Assembly (NCBI GenBank): GCA_945643635.1
Contig: CALZFC010000009.1
Location: 7,248,501 to 7,312,500 of the forward strand
Source: Allodiplogaster sudhausi
Taxonomy: Eukaryota; Nematoda; Chromadorea; Rhabditida; Diplogasteridae
Direction of reading: 5' to 3'
Length of the DNA stretch: 64,000 nucleotides
Made by a program: the position numbers and the translations under genes. Below are positions 61,199 through 64,000 of this stretch, piece by piece. Within the stretch, counting starts at the first letter, position 1. Every line of letters starts with the position of its first letter. Under the pieces are notes generated by a model. The model saw only the letters and a list, made by a program, of their open reading frames with translations. It made no database searches and had not been told where the DNA came from.

Positions 61199-64000
61199 GA
61201 AGGACAGAACACACGCTCATCAAGACATTCCACCCGGTCCATAACTCCACCCCAACAAAACAAAACATATTAACATCGCACAAGCTCCATCGGTCAATAT
61301 TCTGATGAATTTTACTGAGTGATTTAAAAAGGAAAAACTGGAGAGGAATTCATTATTCCCGATACTTAGCAACAGATTCGAAAAATTCCTTGACCGATGG
61401 AACTTGGGAACCGGAGTATTCGTTGAAACTTTTTACATCTGTTTGTAACGCAGTAGACTATGTAACCGTTCGATTTCTTTTCTTCTAGTTTTTTAAGCTG
61501 TTTATATGAGAATGCTTTTGCCAGGTTGCATGATTGTCGTCATGCAGATATTTGTGATGAATAGTTTTTTCTCCACAACAAACGATAATATCCATTATTC
61601 CCGTATACTGAACGCCCTGGCGCTAATATAATGATGTATCAAATTATTTGAATTACTGTTTATTTTTAACCAATTCCCTTGCTTATGAATTCGAGGTAGC
61701 CCGAAGAACCGCCGCCCTGTCATACATTCTTCCAGACAAAACTCTAGCTCTATGTATTCTTCTGTTGGAATGGAGTGTGTTCTTGTTGTTTTAATCGAAC
61801 ACTAGTTATATGTAATTAAAAACTCTCAACTTCCATTGGCCTAACCCATTTCTGTTTCTGTTTCTCACGCAAAGCGGCTAGCTAACGTCTCAATGTATGT
61901 GTAAAATTGCATGTGATATTTTCGCTTTTGTCATTTGTTTCTAAAATAAGTGTTCATCCCTGTCGATTCGTTTCTCCAAATGTACACCTCTTCTTTAGCA
62001 ATAATTCAATATTCTAGTATATTCAATGAATCTTCCTTACTATGATAGTTTTCTTCTTAAAATTTAGCTCATAAGCGCTAACACGCAACAACAAAAAATA
62101 CTTGAAAAACACTAAAAAGGGTATGTTAACAAATTTCGGGATGTTTCATTACCAACAGTTCTCTAGTTCATCTGATAAATAGAATTTTGAATGCTTCCAC
62201 TATCCTTTTGATGCTATTATGACGCTTGTTTGACCATTCTAACAAACTCAGCCGCCATTCTCATCCTCTCTTGTTCACGTCGTTTAGTCATTGCATTATT
62301 TTTTTTAAGAAGAAGAGTTTTTTCTTTGTTTATTTATGTCTTCAAAACACACAAAAGTGAATAATTATCTCTTCTTTTCGTCGGTGAAACATTGCGAAAT
62401 AACATGCATGTATTTGGCGACAGTTTGAACGTCATTCGCGTCTTGGTATTAAAGTATCTCGTTGACTGGAACACACAGTCTTCTGTCAACTTGTCGCATC
62501 CTGATTGGTTGTACAAGACGCAAATTCCTTGAGAACTGTCGATATCTCCCCTTGTTGCCTCCCATGCCTGGTCAGCTCGCGTCCATGATTCGTCCCTGCC
62601 TCTTCCCCACTTCCCTCTTCCCTCTCATTGTTGTCGCTCTACGCTCTCCCTCGCCACAGCAACAAAAGCTTCCAGTTTCACTCGCCTCCCATCTTCTTTC
62701 CATGCACATGCATATGCGTTGTTGAAGTGAACACGCTTCTTATACGGCGTCGATTCGATAAATAAACAAGTTTTGTTGCGACTTTTCGCATTTCTGACAC
62801 AGTCCTCAAAAGAAAGAGTTGGGATTTTAAAGAACGACAGCATAAAAATAATGGGAAGTAAGATGGTTGAATATTCGATGGAGTTCAGAGAAACTACTTA
62901 CTTCATCCGCATTCCAATTCGTTTTAGCATATGCAATCAACATTTTCGAACAATCTGACAGGTCCAAAAATGAGTCCAAAAAGTGAATCCGAAAACGTGT
63001 GCAGCGTCTTCATGCAGACTGCTCAATGGGATAAATAAATGACCCACACTTATCATCAATTGAGCCTGAATATAAAGTAGTTTGTCATTTATTTATTTTC
63101 TTATCACATGACTTTACGAATGCGACGGAGATTTTAAAGGAACCATCTAGAAATCGTTCTACAACAGTTAAAAGTGTGCAGTTGGTTCGGAAGAACACGT
63201 GAAGAGGAGGGCGGCCCATGAGAACCGCAGTCAAATCGCCATGTCCGATTTCGCTTGCTTGTATGTACATTTTTAAATTGTGAACAAATTTATTGTTTTT
63301 TCTACCTTTCGAGTTAGATCTCTTCGACCAAAGCACCCATGAAGAGAAAACCGTATGTATGTATGGTAATAGCTCTCTTAATATTTTCTTCGTAGTTCCT
63401 TCTCCCTTGGTTATTCGAAGACAATTCTACCGGGTGTAAATGTATATATTCCGCATTAATGGATCTGTTAGACTTTTTGTTAAAGTTTTTAATTGTTTAT
63501 CATCATCTTTAAAGGATGCGACGACAAAATGGCATAAAAATTAAGATTAAATCTTTTATATATTAGATATATGAATATCTACATTTGTTAATATGTACTA
63601 TGTACATTTGTATACGGGTTCTGTGAGTCCTGTTACATTATACTCGTCTACGTGAGTCGCGCCTGCTCGCAAGCTATTTAAAGCACCGGCAGGCAGACTC
63701 ATCGTCACTTCTAGCAGTTCGTTATTCCGGTCACTTCATGTCCCTTGTTCCCCAGTCACTTCCCTCCTTCTCTCCATTCACGAGTGGTCGACCTCCATTC
63801 TCTCTCCCTTTTCCTCTTCTCTCTCAGTAAACCGTTGTCCCGCTCTCGCCTCGTCTTCCCGCATTCTATTTCCTGTCCCTCAGTGAGATGGACGCAACAT
63901 CGTCTCCTCTCTCCTCATAAATACGTATAAAATAAATACGTAAGTAAAGAGAAATAAAGCTTAAAGGAGACAAGTGATGGAATATCCTACATGAGCAGCA
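61199..64000 (+). other. HIPK 3' flank and downstream intergenic DNA
   Basis: A/T-rich, without a supported exon on either strand. AATAAA at 62761-62766 and others nearby could end the HIPK transcript, which would imply a 3' UTR over 1.5 kb. TGTATGTA-type repeats recur near 63350 and 63590. Open frames here are short and unrecognisable. Confidence 0.5.

Overview
This is eukaryotic chromosomal DNA, most likely from a nematode. Introns are mostly short (about 40-80 bp) and end in TTTTCAG- or TTTAG-type acceptors. Exons are G/C-rich at third codon positions inside A/T-rich non-coding DNA. The five recognisable genes are relatives of PI4K2, rootletin/CHE-10, DENND1/RME-4, RAB26/37 and HIPK/HPK-1. 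The window is unusually rich in (GA)n/(CT)n microsatellites; most long Ser/Leu- or Glu/Arg-rich open frames are translations of these and are not genes.

Layout. (1) 1-26845, minus strand: type II phosphatidylinositol 4-kinase, ten exons, running off the left edge before its C-terminus. One intron of about 23.4 kb (733-24124) splits it. (2) 9618-23163, plus strand, entirely inside that intron: a 53-exon rootletin (ciliary rootlet coiled-coil protein, about 2,550 aa). Glycine-rich modules carrying a repeated N-I-N/D-I motif interrupt its coiled coil. A small candidate gene of unknown function (5732-7135) and two X-box-like motifs lie upstream of it in the same intron. (3) 27860-35715, plus strand, head-to-head with PI4K2 across about 1 kb: a DENND1/RME-4 Rab35-GEF homologue, 18 exons, 661 codons. 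Its last intron contains a 2.7 kb DNA transposon. (4) 39873-43795: a second, related DNA transposon of 3.9 kb. Both have CTCTGG-type inverted ends, TT on both flanks and CCTAATTAGGC-like subterminal repeats. (5) 45622-47458, plus: a RAB26/37-like GTPase with one expected exon not found. (6) About 49930-61198, plus: a homeodomain-interacting protein kinase with a conserved kinase domain and an Ala/Gln-rich tail containing SUMO-related motifs. The rest is intergenic or intronic, with microsatellites.

These genes do not form an operon, but their roles touch: PI4K2, RME-4 and the Rab act in membrane traffic, rootletin in the cilium base and HIPK in signalling. Two genome-level features stand out: many GC-AG introns (six or seven of about 97 inferred), and the nesting of a very large gene inside one intron of another. 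Gene models were built by hand from reading-frame continuity and family similarity; the coding phase closes for PI4K2, rootletin, RME-4 and, from the second exon on, HIPK.
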